Positions 20,114 through 31,883 of a stretch of 64,000 bases of DNA are shown piece by piece. The notes under the pieces were generated by a model. That model was not told the DNA's origin. It saw only the letters and a list, made by a program, of their open reading frames with translations, and ran no database searches. Origin of the DNA: Actinernus sp. WN-2022 (lineage: Eukaryota > Cnidaria > Anthozoa > Actiniaria > Actinernidae); the NCBI GenBank assembly GCA_030867875.1, contig JAOWCC010001599.1, positions 16,791-80,790 of the forward strand, in the 5' to 3' direction. The stretch's first letter is position 1; every line of letters starts with the position of its first letter. The translations under genes were made by a program, and so were the position numbers.

Positions 20114-20116
20114 TAA

Positions 20117-23100
20117 GGGAGCACGTCCAAATATCGGGCGGAAATCCGATTATCGGAATCGGATCCGATGCCCTTGCCGATACTTGAGCATCGGGAAAAC
20201 GTAGAGGTACTTTCAAGTCTTGTCCGATTCCGATAGCAAATATTCCGATTACATCCGATCCGATCCGATCGAACATAACAGTGACTTGTTCGGAACTCAC
20301 ATCGATCTGTCCGATTTCCAAGTTGCTCTATTAAATTTTTGTAAACATGATTTACGCCAGCACGAGTTGACATAAACCCGAGTTGAACTCAGTAGATCCG
20401 AACTCAATTGTCGTGCTGCTCAGGCAGCGATCCCACGCTTCGGAAAACAACAAACAGACCCCAAGACAGACATGAAGAACTACATTTTTATTCGACCTGA
20501 TAGAGCAACGGACATTGCATTTCGAAGAAATTTCGGCAAGCGTACGTGTTCATTGCACAATTTCGTATTTTAACCTTTCTTCCACCAGGATCGATTTAAC
20601 GCGTGACAAATTCGAATTCATGACAAACAGTTTTACAAAGTACAGCTATACAGTAAGATGGTTTTGGTAAATACCCTGCGTACCGGATTCTTATAATAAA
20701 AGTCCCCGTCAATCATGAACTGTCACTGAACCAGACGCGTGTCTCATTTCTGACACAAATACCGCGGGGGCGCAATTAATTTCCATTTACGCGAACTGAC
20801 TGATCTGATCTGATCCGATGCATTTAAAGCTCTTTTAATTCAAAAGGAATTGCACTTTCCCAGTAGAAGTTTTCTGGTAAGAGTATAGAAGTTTTTGCAC
20901 GTCTTGATCAATATGACAAACGTTGCTTCAAAACTCTGTTGATGTTCTGTAAAATATCAGACTGACACGTTCACGCCTGACTGATTGCACGTGGAAATTC
21001 AGACTCCAAGAAGAGTTGAGATTTTTATACGCAAACATTTACAATGATTTCTGCCGAAACCTTTTAATACTAGTAACAAGACAAGGATCTGCCGTAAATG
21101 TGAAACTACACTGACGCAAAAGTTTATTTGGTGTTATGCTTTGCGCTCAGCGAGTGAGTCAAGCTTTAAAGCGGGCCACATACCGCCGGTGTCACAGCGA
21201 TTTCGCCCCCCCCAGTGAATTCGCCCCCCCGGGGCGAAATCGCTAGTGAATTCGCCCCCCCGGGGCGAGATCGCTAGTGAATTCGACCTCCCCGGGGCGA
21301 GATCGCTAGTGAATTCGCCCCCCCTAGGGGGGGCGAAATCGCTAGTGAATTGTACTCATAGTTCTTATAGAAATCGCCCCGCCTCAGAAAATAGAGGCAG
21401 TACATGTCAACGCAATGAATACAAAGTGTTTTTTTTTATAAATCTGAAGTCTTTTTTAAATAAAATTAAGTTTAAGACCTCTTTAGCTACTATTTCTACT
21501 ACTGACTACAAAAATATGTGAGTCGGTAACACTCCTTTTCTTCGGAAGGTCATTTCAAATTCTTTCCGAATTTGAGTTAATTACACTGCTAGAAACTTTC
21601 AAAACTTACCGCCGTTTTATCATTAGAGTAATAAGCTGTTTATCCAGAAAGGTCTTCCTAGTTTGAACTGATCTAATTACCAAATTAACAAGTGCCGTTA
21701 GCTCAATTGAATATAGAACAAAGCACTCAAGTCGATCAGATAACGCTCCTTTATTCGGCAAAGTTCTTTCAAAATAGATGGATCGATGCGAGCATTACTA
21801 GTTTTAGTATTATACGACTTGGCGGACCGTATGGTTTTCATAAAAATCATCAGGCTATTTGGCAGTTGTTTCCAAATATGAGCTCCACTCGCTACAAGCT
21901 AAGGTATGTTTTAAAACTTCCCGCCGTTTTCGATCTTAATTAGTTCATTAGCTTGTTTATTCAGAAGGTTTTCAATTGAAAATAGAACAAAGCACGCGAG
22001 TCGGTAAAACTTCCTTTATTCGGCAAAGTCTTTTCAAATTAGGCGGATTTACGGGTTATCAAAACCACAATAATTACATCATCTACCTGTTGGCTTCAGG
22101 TAAGAAATACTAACAACAAATCATTCGAAGATTGACAAAGATTGTAGGTGGATTGCAGAATCCCTTGTCGAGTTTCTTGTTGCACAGTTCGCGCGAATGA
22201 AAATTGCAGCATTTACCGTAGCTTACCAACACGAATTTTGTCAAAGAAAAACGAAGCGTGAATTTTAAAATAGAATTGAATTGAATGCCTTACACATTAC
22301 TGATAGCTTTTTGCATTACTGTTCTCCACGTCCAATACATTACAGTAATAATAATAAGGAAAACATATGTATTTATAACCTTTTAAAAGGTTGGAGGGGA
22401 GGGGGGGCGAAATCGCTAGAGGGGGGCGAGGAATGGGGGGCGAATTCACTAGCGATTTCGCCCCCCGGGGGTCGAATTCACGGGGGGGCGAAATCGCTGG
22501 TACACCGGTCTGGGAACTATTAGCGAGCAGCCGTTGTTTTGTTTATTTTACGGCTCACGATATTTCGATAACTGCATGGTCCGAATTTACTTGAAAACTT
22601 CATGCAATGACTTTTACAAAGATCTGGAAGGCTGATGGATCTGAATATTATTGATACGGTAACCTTTACAAAATTGAACACTTCCATTCCTTTCGTAATT
22701 ATTACCCTTCCGGCCTTCGATTCAAACCGGGTTCAAAGCATCAGATTTCTATTCTTAGCCTGATTATACTGACTGAACTGAAGTAAACTCTACAGTTGTC
22801 CTCCTGTACCGTTCGAAAATGAGCCGAAAAGTTCAGTTAGTCAAAGTCCAAATAAAGTTTACAACTCAGGTTGGTCGAATTGACCGAGTGAGCCGGAAAA
22901 AAGTAACTTGATCTTGGACGGATCGAGATTACGAAGCGACATTTCGAAGAAGCGAAGTTTCGTGCGGGCTTCCTAGTCAGCTAGCTAATGTTGGTGTACA
23001 TATCATGTGTCCTATCTTTAATGATGCTACACGATGAAGAAATTTAGAGAAGTTGGGGAAGCAAAGAAAAAAAGTGTCAATATCAAAACTAAAACAACGA

Positions 23101-23599
23101 CCATTGAAGTAGCAAGAAACTGGCATATTTCCACGCCACTTGCGGAGCTAACAAACATTTCGATCTACAGTACACTGTTTTAAATCTCCTACATGTATCT
23201 ATCATTAGTCCGTGTTTTAGTAAAGTTTTAATTAACTTTCATTAGGGTTTTAATAATGCCCCGGCTATTTGCAATCGCTTCAAAGTTCATTTGGTTGCTT
23301 ATTAAGCGAATGCAGAAAACCGTGCTTTTCCTAGCGCGTAGCGATCATGTTTAATCGGTTGTGGTGGCGGCTGCAGTACTGAACATAGCAATTTGGAAGG
23401 TCATCTGACAGATCAAAGACTGATACATATTTCCGTTCCGATTCTTCCAAGTCTTTCGGTACCGATACTGTACTTATTTCCGATTCCCATTCTATCGGCA
23501 CCGATTCAATCGGGTGGACCTTCAGTGACATCGGAATCGGATCTATTACCGAATGATCGGAATCGGTCAGGACCGATTCCGATATTTGGACGCGCTCCC
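20117..23599. mobile_element. TAA-flanked element with TCCGATTCCGAT arrays
   Basis: Inverted ends GGGAGCACGTCCAAATATCG and GGGAGCGCGTCCAAATATCG (as complement), TAA on both sides (20114-20116 and 23600-23602). The 3-bp TWA target and GGG start suggest PIF/Harbinger. Within 200 bp of each end the motif (A)TCCGAT/ATCGGA is repeated many times. The interior 20573-21190 and 22505-22967 is homologous to the interiors of two TA-flanked elements (27021-28597, 35849-39064). A 1.3-kb insert sits at 21191-22504. No transposase seen. Confidence 0.82.
21191..22504. mobile_element. 1.3-kb insert with CGCCCCCCGGGGCG arrays
   Basis: Empty sites exist in the related elements (27826 and 38590 regions read CCGCCGG then GAACT or TCTGGGAACT), so the insert is exact, with CCGGT repeated at 21186-21190 and 22505-22509. 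The ends are inverted: CAGCGATTTCGCCCCCC, and as complement CCAGCGATTTCGCCCCCC. About 150 bp at each end consist of tandem AATTCGCCCCCCCGGGGCGA plus AATCGCTAGTG units. Three diverged direct repeats with TAGAACAAAGCAC and TCCTTTATTCGGCAAAG fill the middle. CAGCG ends hint at hAT; no transposase. Confidence 0.8.
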
Positions 23600-23698
23600 T
23601 AAGCTTAATCACGTTTAAATATTCACAAAATTCTAATATATTACGTCTAAGGTGGGTCTTAGAAGAGTTTTTCCTTTAACTCTTTGAAAGTGCGTGTT

Positions 23699-23718
23699 TC
23701 CCCCCCCCCCCCCCCCCC
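23699..23718. repeat. Poly(C) tract
   Basis: An uninterrupted C run of about 18-19 bases inside the right part of the 5.1-kb element, between two element boundaries. Confidence 0.8.
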
Positions 23719-23942
23719 AAAAATGATTATGCTTAAATTGCTATATTACACGATCGGATGCGATTTGGACCTGATTGTAATATACGCACCGTCGCATAAT
23801 AAAAGCTTCATACAGGTTCATATGTAAATATATGTTAATGTTGGGTCTCCTTTCTAGGTGTTCCCGTAGATAAGCCGCACCCCCGATTTTGAACGAAAAT
23901 TTTGGGTGAAAAGGTGCGGCTTATACACGGGTAAATACGGTA

Positions 23943-24600
23943 TGCGATATTTGGACTCTAGATGTATCTTTTCCAATTTGTGAATACAAATTTTGTAGAA
24001 AACATTCTAGGTTTGAATTTGGGTGTCGGTAGATTACACAACACACAATGTTTTTGTTAAAATAATTTTCAACTTCAACCCATAAACTTTCCTGCTCTAA
24101 AGATGTAGAAGAAAGATCATCCCTAACATGGCAAAGAAGATCAGAATCAATATACAAACCAACACCTCCAGCTCTTTGTTCAGTGGGTTGTTGAACAAAT
24201 CTGTAACCAGGGAGTTTTGTATTCAAAATTGGATCCTTGTTGCTATTAATCCAGGTTTCGGTCACACCGATAATTTTAAATTGATATTGAAGTTCATTCA
24301 GCATATTGGTTAGATTGTCGAAATTGGCTTGTAGGCTTCTAATGTTGCAATGAATAATAGAAAGAGGATGTTGGTATAAAGTGTCTTGAATATCACTCGA
24401 AGCATGAAATTCATGTGTATTATAATATTTAAAGTTTACTTTCGAAGGAAGATTATACTCTGGATCACATTGAGACAAGTGAGGGGTATTAGTTATTGAT
24501 GATAGCCAAGCTAATCTGGGTAGATGTTCCAAATTATTTTCAGAAATATTTTTTGAGCATCCACAGCTAGTATTTGAGTTAAAAGCTAAGCTGTAATAAC
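23943..24600 (-). pseudogene. L2-like LINE: endonuclease N-terminal part
   Basis: The minus-strand frame contains LSIIHCNIRSLQANFDNLTN (strand with the catalytic N), then GVTETWINSNKD with the catalytic E, and RAGGVGLYI. CVIYRHPNSNLECFLQNLY follows, all standard APE-type endonuclease blocks. Upstream the frame stays open through GCSKNISENNLEHLPRLAWL, out of frame with the PHD-like segment. A one-base slip near 23975 separates this frame from KIHLESKYRII, the text that continues at 18800 after removal of the inserted 5.1-kb element. Confidence 0.88.
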
Positions 24601-24782
24601 TCCTCAGCAGAGAGTTTAGCGAACGGAAAAGCTAACTCATAGCAATCTGGGCATAGCCAGGATATATTATTTGAAGTATGATATTTATAGTCTTTGAGGG
24701 AAAATGTAGTACACTTAAGGTGAAACATGTGAGAACACACATCACACTTTAAAGTCCTACCATTCCTACGTATCGTTTTCAA
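24579..24782 (-). pseudogene. LINE ORF2 N-terminal PHD-like zinc finger
   Basis: Reads LKCDVCSHMFHLKCTTF and then ISWLCPDCYELAFPF: a C-x2-C...FHxxC...W-x-C-x2-C pattern as in PHD fingers that precede the endonuclease in many animal L2/CR1 elements. A frameshift and stop separate it from the endonuclease frame. Confidence 0.75.
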
Positions 24783-24821
24783 ACAAGCTTGACACTTGAA
24801 AGCAGCAACTGTTTACTTATC

Positions 24822-25314
24822 TCACTCATCTGCAGACTCATCATGAGGAGCTTGGGGGAGTCCTGGTGCCTTCAGCTTGTCCAGATCGGCTATGGAGAGA
24901 ACGGTGACAGCGGGGCTTCTATCATTCTTTCGAAGAAAAATCTTGCCATATGAACTTGTAATGGTAATCCTTCCTGGATTGCAGACATTTCCCGAAGAGA
25001 TATTTCTTCCTTTCCGTAAGGCTTTCTTGGATGTAAATGCCATTAACAGAGAATCGGCCTAGCCCAATGTCATCAGTAGTGAAATCTTTGAGCTTGGATC
25101 TCGCTTTGTAAAAGGCTTCCCTGACATTTCATCTCATGAATTTGACAATTATCGAAGGATATTTGGCCTCCGGTTTAGTAGATGGACCTCCCTTATTTTG
25201 TCTGGATGGTAGTCTATGACTTATTGAGATATCCGAGTCGTTTACTCTCACGTTGACTAGTGATCTGACCTTTGTGTGCAAAGGCAGTTGAAAATGGAGG
25301 CCCTTCTTGTCCAA
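24822..25314 (-). pseudogene. LINE ORF1-like protein fragments
   Basis: Two minus-strand frames form one protein when read with shifts. The first has VRVNDSDISISHRLPSRQNK and KYPSIIVKFMR; then KARSKLKDFTTDDIGLG and GIYIQESLT; the second ends GKIFLRKNDRSPAVTVLSIA followed by DLDKL. This HRLPSR...PSIIVKF...KIFLRKND pattern is typical of ORF1 nucleic-acid-binding proteins of L2/CR1-like LINEs. At least two frameshifts, so inactive. It is upstream of the PHD-endonuclease-RT frame on the same strand, in the correct order. Confidence 0.75.
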
Positions 25315-25329
25315 CCAGTGCTGTGACAG

Positions 25330-25985
25330 ACTTGGCCAACTTTAGCAGCCTTAAGTTGTCTTAAAAGTATATTATTTATGACTAGGATGTCAAGCGATTC
25401 AGGATAGCTATGTTTCAGGACCAGAAACTGTGAATTCTTATTTTATTTTGAGGCAAATTAATGTACTGTTCAAAGGGTAACTGAAGGGTTGTGTTAATTA
25501 TTGTTACGGTGACTAGTGTTTTCAAAATCACAGAACAACTGCCTTAATTAGAACCTATTAAAAATATATCGGTTTTCCCCATTTGTTCCTCATTTGATTG
25601 TAACTGTTAATTTATTAAGCTGTCAGTGTTAACAGTTCTTCAAATACGTTTAGTAAGAAAACTTGTTGCAGAGATTTATAGAGACTTGAAATCAAAAGTC
25701 TTTAAATATCTTTTCTTTCAAGCGAAAACTGAAGGTTCACCTAATCAACACCTACAGTGTATTAATAAAGACTGATCTCTGGCTCTGTTTATTTATTTCC
25801 TTTTGTGTTGGTATTTAACTTCTGCTTTTTTTTTAGTATACATATAATGGTACTCAACATTTCTTTTCCTTTTTTTTTTCAATTTTTGTATCTTATATTA
25901 CATTTACTAGACAGTATTATTAGTCATTATAATAGAGTTTAGTTAGTAGTCTAGTTTTTGTTTTCCTGCTTGCTTGCTTTGGTAC
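25330..25985. other. GART intron 1, nothing recognised
   Basis: AT-rich with T and A runs (25829, 25868). No coding likeness or inverted ends found. Confidence 0.5.
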
Positions 25986-26154
25986 CTTAGACCTTTCCTG
26001 ACCACAAATGTATCTTCCTATTTTAATAGCCACCTGCCTCGTCTAGCCCCTTATGGTTATTGCAGGTGGCCTGCACCTTATATTCTGTAATGGACATAAT
26101 CATCATTGTATATGTAATTCTTTGAGTGCTAAATAAAAAGTGTTGTTGTTGTTA
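25985..26154 (+). mobile_element. LINE 3' end with (GTT)n tail
   Basis: A 3' UTR-like stretch with GAGTGCTAAATAAAAAGTG and a tail (TTG)n at 26142-26154. AATAAA just before the tail and the tail type match other non-LTR ends in the window (complement of 16905 and 29044). No coding part remains. Confidence 0.45.
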
Positions 26155-26239
26155 AGGCAGACTGTCTGCGGTTTTCAAATGCCAAACCTGTCAGCGATCA
26201 TTCTTGCTACCGCCAAAATCGTTTCCTTGGAAACTGCTA

Positions 26240-26540
26240 TGAGCATCAGGAGAAGACACACTAAGTTCTTGTTTCCAATTGGTTCATAGACGTCATGTGT
26301 ATCACAGTTTCACTCCCCGCTTTTCTAGTTACACTCTCTGCTTCGGGGATCGCTCAGCACTATGAGTCTCATGAGCGGCAACATTAATTATTGTCAGTGG
26401 AAAGTCACAGTGTAATAAAGGAATTTCAAGATGGTGGCTAAATGCCTGTTTTGTTTCACTCACGATCTCTTCCAAGTCTGCCATGCTCCCTTGCTTGGGA
26501 GGGAGTTGATTCATTTTATGACATCACATGATCCACGAAA
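26240..26540 (+). repeat. Interspersed repeat, inverted partner at 16460-16735
   Basis: Same repeat as at 16460-16735 in the opposite orientation; shared strings include GCTATGAGCATCA, GTTTCACTCCCC and GGAATTTCAAGATGGTGGCT. Homology extends to a TGTGATGT/ACATCACA edge. Confidence 0.7.
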
Positions 26541-27020
26541 AGTAATCAAAACTAGGGATTAATTGCTAGAAATGATACAAAATTGTCAAGATTAATACCT
26601 TTTTTTGAGAAACAAACACAACTTACAGTACAATATATTTTTATTTTTTAACATGATACTTGCACTTTAAGGCATTCCAACAGAAAATGTATTAATGGAA
26701 TATAAATATCCACGAAAGGGAAGTGTTTTGTGAAAGGATAGCTGTCTGACTGGTGCAAGTAGTCGGCTACCAAAAAATTCTTTCATTTTTGGGGTTGACT
26801 TGAGGGGAGGGGGCTACATCATTGCCAAGACGATCGAGGCAAGAGAAGACAAGACAATTTTTTTTGGTATTTAGTACTACTAGTACTGTACATGGACTTT
26901 GGTCCAAATAAACTAAGACAGAGTAGGATCTTAAGGGTGAATTAATGTTATAATCCAGTCATGACATCAATCCTTTGGGTTTAAAATGGCATTTAAGCGG
27001 TTTTCATTGGGCCAGTGCTA

Positions 27021-28597
27021 CAGTATTGTGCAAAAGTCATGCAAACGTATTTCGACGAATTTCGCTCTTTGTTCTTACGAATGTCGCACCTGCGAGCGAC
27101 ATTTCGACGATATTTCGTTTATTGTCAAACGAAAATTCGGACCAGGTTATCGAAATATCGTGATCCGAAATATCGTGATCCGAAATTGCAGTTTTGTATT
27201 TTAACCTTTCTTTCACCAGGATTAACGCGTGACAAATTCGAATTCATGACAAACAGTTTTACAAACGTACAGTAAGATGGTTTTGGTAAATACTCTGCGT
27301 ACCAGAGGCGTCAAAAAGTCAAGATTCTTGTATAATAAAAGTCCCCGTCAATCGTGAACTTTCAGCCAGACGCGTGTCTCATTTCTGACACAAATACCGC
27401 GGGAGCGTAATTAATTTCCATTTACGCGAACTGACTGATCTGATCCGATGCATTAATTAAAAGCTCTTTTAATTCAAAAGGAATTGCACTTTCCCAGTAG
27501 AAGTTTTCTGGTAAGAGTATAGAAGTTTTTGCACGTCTTTCAATATGACAAACGTTGCTTCAAAACTCTGTTGATGTTCAGTAAAATATCAGACTGACAC
27601 GTTCACGCCTGACTGATTGCACGTGGGAATTCAGAAGAGTTGAGATTTGAGATTTTAATACGCAAACATTTACAATGATTTTTGCCGAAACCTTTTAATA
27701 CTAGTAACAAGACAAGGATCTACTGTAAATGTGAAACTACACTGAAGCAAAAGTTTATTTGGTGTTATGCTTTGCGCTCAGTTACAGCGAGTGAGTCAAG
27801 CTTTAAAGCGGGCCACGCACCGCCGGGAACTAAGCGAGCAGCCTTTGTTTTGTTTATTTTACGGCTCACGATATTTCGATAACTGCATGGTCCGAATTTA
27901 CTTGAAAACTTTATGCAACGACTTTTACAAAGATCTGGAAGGCTGAAGGATCTGAATATTATTGTGGATATACGGATAACGTTTACAACATTGAACACTT
28001 CCGAAGTTGGGACGTGCGCGCGATTTATAGTAACGCATTCCTTTCGTTTATTACCCTTCCGGCCTTCGATTCAAACCGGGTTCAAAGCATCGGATTTCTG
28101 TTCTTAGCGGAGCCATTCTTAGCCTGATTATACTGACTGAACTGAAGTAAACTCTACAGTTATCCTCCTGTACCATTCGAAAGTGAGCCGTAATTAGTTG
28201 AGTTAGTCAAAGTCCGAATAAAGTTTACACTCAGGTTGGTCGAATTGACCGAGTGAGCCGGAAAAGGTAACTTGATCTTTGACGGGCAAGGATCGAAATT
28301 TCGAAGGTTCGAAATTTCGAAGGATCGACATTTCGAAGAAGCGAAGTTTCGTGCGAATATTCGCAGAGTATCAAACGAAATTTCGCACGATATTTCGTAG
28401 AGTGCAGCGAATTTTCGTGCCAACGTGTCGCAGAGCACTGCGAAATGTCGCACAGATTCAACAAAGGGCTTAACGAATTTTCGTCGAAATATCGCCGTAA
28501 TTTCGGATCGTGAAAATTTTCGTTCATTTTCGCCGTAAAGCCCCGAAAAGCCCCGAAATTCGCCGAAAGGTGTTTGCAAGACTTTTGCACAATACTG
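27021..28597. mobile_element. TA-flanked element with TTTCGAAAT arrays
   Basis: Inverted ends CAGTATTGTGCAAAAGTC at 27021 and its complement ending 28597, with TA at 27019-27020 and 28598-28599. CAGT starts and TA targets fit the pogo/Tigger branch of Tc1/mariner. About 170 bp at the left and 320 bp at the right are crowded with CGAAAT/ATTTCG motifs. The middle (about 27202-28345) is the same non-coding core found in 20117-23599 and 35849-39064. No transposase. It lies next to a LINE fragment. Confidence 0.85.
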
Positions 28598-28602
28598 TAC
28601 CA

Positions 28603-29043
28603 CTATTTATAACTTAAAATCATTTTTAAGTGAGCCATAGAATGCATTTCTAAGATGATTGTACATGTACCTCTTGCACCTCAGTACAAAATGGGCTTCA
28701 TCCTCAATCTCCTCACTGGGGAGGCAGAAATGACATAACCTATGATCAACCATTTTAAATGGCTGCCTAGCATGCCTTCCTTTTTCAATTTCCAGGTAGT
28801 GGTTACTTAATATGCTGAGCTTTGTTAGGGCAATTCTATGCTTCACCATTTTAATGTGAAGATACTCCTAAAGCTCATAGCTCACGTTAAAGGTCCTGTA
28901 ATTCCTTACCTCATTTTGCTGGCCAGTTTTTCTCCTTGAATCATTGTGAATATCACCTAACCACTTTTGGATTTCTATATCGATAGTTTCGGAAACGTTT
29001 TTGGTCCTCCCTATTAACATTTCCAATAACGTAATAATGATTT
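28603..29043 (-). pseudogene. LINE C-terminal zinc-knuckle fragment
   Basis: Minus-strand frames read KWLGDIHNDSRRKTGQQNEV, NYRTFNVSYEL, then HRIALTKLSILSNHYLEIEK and CHFCLPSEEIEDEAHFVLRC. The last has the C-x2-C...H-x4-C knuckle seen at the C-terminus of the LINE at 60359-62678 (ICPTCNKNLEDEFHFIVKC), so both belong to one family. A frameshift lies near 28860, and the RT core is absent. Confidence 0.8.
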
Positions 29044-29186
29044 CCAACAACAACAATCCTTTATTTACCCCAATAACTTACAATGATATTACAAAAAGAA
29101 AATTGATAATACAATGCTAGGGGTACTGGCTACCCAAAATAACCTTAAGAGTTAAAAATGCCAGGCAGCCGGTTTACTGAAGAGAT
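29044..29186 (-). mobile_element. LINE 3' tail, (TTG)n end
   Basis: Begins CAACAACAACAATCCTTTAT, the complement of a (TTG)n-tailed LINE 3' end, and is followed by 3' UTR-like sequence. Probably the tail of the L2-like fragment at 30154-30690, separated from it by the 722-bp element. Confidence 0.5.
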
Positions 29187-29496
29187 CCCAGGTTGAGAAT
29201 CTTGGCAAGATCTTGCCTGATCATGCAAGATCTATTTCTTGCCAATTTAAGATTAGATGTTCTCAAACTCATTAATAATTCATGAGATAGTCATCCAATG
29301 GAGGAACTGTATTTGGTCACATGCATGGGTCTTGATACCGGGTGAAACCCTTGTGTTTGATCATGTTTCCAACCCTAGTGATCAATATTTCTTAATCATC
29401 ATATTCATGAACCACTAACTAATTACATACTGATAAACTACAAGTAAGGAGCGAAGAAGTAAAGAAATAAAGAATGACATAGAAAGAAAAAGTGTG

Positions 29497-29570
29497 CCTC
29501 CACTGGAGTTCGAACCACGACCCTTCCGACTGCTTGTACTAACTCTTGTCCATTACTCTACCAGTACGCT
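29497..29570 (-). ncRNA. tRNA-like SINE head (A and B boxes)
   Basis: On the minus strand TGGTAGAGTAATGG (29563-29550) fits a pol III A box and GGTTCGAACTCC (29516-29505) an exact B box, 34 bases apart as in tRNA genes. The acceptor and T stems do not pair well, so this is a tRNA-derived repeat or decayed tRNA rather than a working tRNA. Confidence 0.5.
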
Positions 29571-29716
29571 AGTTGAAATCACTGCCATCAAAAAAAAGAA
29601 TCATAAGCCATCTATTGAATAATTAGATACAACAGTCAAATGGTAAACAATACTTGCTTATGAAGTTTGAAAAGAAACGTATGTAAATTGTCGGTTTTGC
29701 ATTCGCATGAGAAGAC

Positions 29717-29863
29717 ATGTCAAACACTCATTGTTCGTCTTTCATCAGGGAATTCCAAATATTTCGAAAACAATAAAACCCTTGAGGCTACGCCTCTTCG
29801 GGTTTCATTTGTTTTCTCAATATTTGGAACCCCTGATGAAAGACTCCAATTCGTGTTTGACAT
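29717..29863. repeat. 147-bp foldback
   Basis: Arms ATGTCAAACAC...CTTTCATCAGGG and CCCTGATGAAAG...GTGTTTGACAT are near-complements, meeting at a CTTGAGGCTACGCCTCTTCG turn. Confidence 0.75.
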
Positions 29864-30153
29864 AGTTCTTGTCAATCTTGCAAGATCTTGCAAGATTCTC
29901 AACCTGGGTTGTTATATGTTAAGGTCGGGGACACACATTCACACACACATTCACGCACTATAAGGTGGAGAATATACATTTAAACTACCAGTAGACTAAT
30001 ATAATATCTATGTAAAGTAATAAAGATATGTGTTGCAAAACAGCATTATTATTTGAAAAGAAGGGGTTATTTGAAGAGAAGCGATGTACAGAGGACTAAT
30101 AATCTTGAATAAAGTGATGTTTCATTTTCTTTTTAAATAGAGACAATGAAGCT

Positions 30154-30690
30154 CTAGGAGGATTTCACCTCTTCGTCAATGGAATTCCTTATTGATGGGC
30201 CTTGAAATCTTATGTTAAATATTCCATAATTTGTTCTTGCTTTTGGAAGATAATAAGATTGTTTTGCAGCAAGTCTTGTATTATAGTTGTGGATTTTATT
30301 TATTTTGGTAAAGAAAGAAAGGAAGACAGATGGTAGCAGTAGATTGTGATATTTGTACATAAAGATTGCTATATGAAGGATTGTAAGATCAAAAAAATTA
30401 ATAACCTCAAGAGCTTTAAACAAGGGACTGGAGTGATGATCAAATTTAGAGAAGGTAATTATTTGCATTGCTTTTTTTTGCAAAATAAAAATTGGCTGAA
30501 GAGTGGTCTTGTAAGTATTTCCCCATATAATTATTCCGTAAATCAAAAAAGGATATACATGTATTAAGGCATAACTAGTACAAACTCAAGAGAATGTTTG
30601 GTTTTATATAGTGACAAAGTTTAGAGAGGATACCAATATTTCTTCTGATTTTTTTTGCAATGCATTCAACTAATTATTAGTCTTTGTTTA
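30154..30690 (-). pseudogene. L2-like LINE RT C-terminal fragment
   Basis: The minus-strand frame reads YGIIIWGNTYKTTLQPIFIL, KKAMQIITFSKFDHHSSPLF and NTRLAAKQSYYLPKARTNYG, close to YGLLVWGNTYESSLKPIIVL and KKALRRITFSKPGEHSNPLF of the copy at 17890. Upstream, degraded text (IGILSKL, YYALIH) continues with stops. This is the thumb/C-terminal part only. Confidence 0.82.
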
Positions 30691-30697
30691 AGTTTCT

Positions 30698-30765
30698 TGG
30701 AAATCGTTATTACACTATTAGAAATGTTAATAGGGAGGACCAAAAGGTTTCCGAAACCAAGCCTG
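30698..30765 (+). repeat. Inverted fragment of the zinc-knuckle LINE
   Basis: TTGGAAATCGTTATTACACT and TTAATAGGGAGGACCAAAA are the complement of 28978-29048. The two inverted pieces flank the 29044-30697 block. Confidence 0.65.
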
Positions 30766-30769
30766 AGGA

Positions 30770-31883
30770 TTATCTCCCTCATTTTGTTACTCCAGCTTTT
30801 ATCTCCCTCATTTTGTTACTCCATTCGACCTGATCATGACTGCAGAATACATGTGTACCCCTGAAAAATATGTCTTTCAAAATATTACTTATAAACTGTG
30901 CAAAAATTTCAATATTCTTTTGGGTGTATTCAGCCTTATTCTAGGATTGATTTGGGGCCAAAAATGGTTAGGGTTTTCCTTAATTTGGGGGTTAGGTTTT
31001 TAGAGGGTTTGTATGGAAAAGCGTAGAAAATGAATTATTAATAATATTCCAATGTGTGGTGTATTCTGCAATCGTTCCGCAGGTTCTAATAAAACATGAG
31101 TCCTTCAGAAAGAAAAAGTCACTTGAGCAATAATTTGTGTTCTTATTGATCCGTGTTCCGTTCGACCAATCTGGATTTTCCAAGTGCCTTCATGAAGTCA
31201 CCGACTTAGCGACTTCGTACATTTGGTCTCAAAATAGATGTCAAGACTTTATTTCAACTTAATTGTTAAATCCACCAAACAAAGATCGCTTACTCTTATT
31301 CCTGCCATTAATTCCATTTTTTAGATGAGTAATCACCTCAAAGTTGCATTTTCGAGTAAACCAGCAACTCACGGATGTAGGCAAATTTTGACACTAAGTT
31401 ATTATTAAAGCTTAATTATAAAACAACACAAAAAACTTGAAAGAATTATCAAACTAGCCTCCTCCGCAGGCAACTCCTAATTAAAATCAAAAAAATCGAG
31501 ACAAAATATGTGAAACCGGGCTTCCTGTGGCATAAGAGAGACTAGCAAGGATCTGAGGATGAAACAAATGAGGGGGGAGGGGAAGAAGGAAAAAAAGAAG
31601 GAGATGCCTGCCAAATATCGAGGTGTACAGACCGACTCCTGTTACGGACAAACTGAAATTCAGTCATGGTTAAATCTTCCAGCTTGGTTGGTTTCCCTGT
31701 GGTGACTTGGGCCTGGGTTAGCTTCTCATCTGGGTCTCTGTCTGAGTTTAGTCGGTATGTTTCTCCCGCTTCCCGTCACTCTCGTTCGGTCTGGTTTATT
31801 CCCCTCCCACCCTCCCCATCCACACTGTGTGTGATTCAGTGTTGGGCTGGTCTGGTTGCCCTAGCAACCCTTTCAAGTCTTAA
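30770..31883. other. GART intron 1, nothing recognised
   Basis: Includes a duplicated TTATCTCCCTCATTTTGTTAC (about 30770-30820), a short open frame at 31666-31938 without family likeness, and purine-rich DNA near 31565-31605. Confidence 0.5.

Larger units (their letters stand above)
18801..23940. mobile_element. 5.1-kb TA-flanked composite element in a LINE
   Basis: Inverted ends CCGTATTTACCCGTGTATAA plus GCCGCACC on the left (18801) and its complement on the right (ending 23940), with TA at 18799-18800 and 23941-23942. It interrupts the endonuclease gene of the surrounding LINE. Removing it with one TA leaves a continuous minus-strand coding string KIHLESKYRIIMGDFNINLL, which proves the edges. 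Inside lie further insertions at 18869-19614 and 20117-23599. I found no transposase, so the element is non-autonomous or gutted; TA duplication suggests the Tc1/mariner group. Confidence 0.85.
29187..29908. mobile_element. 722-bp inverted-end element holding a tRNA-like unit
   Basis: Ends are inverted: CCCAGGTTGAGAATCTTGGC at 29187 and its near complement ending CTCAACCTGGG at 29908, each continuing with CAAGATCTTGC. Inside are a tRNA-like segment (29497-29570) and a long foldback (29717-29863). No clear target duplication was found. Confidence 0.6.

Noticed and set aside
21198..21350. CRISPR-like short repeats
   Set aside because: Units are contiguous minisatellite repeats inside a transposable element without spacers; a eukaryotic context.
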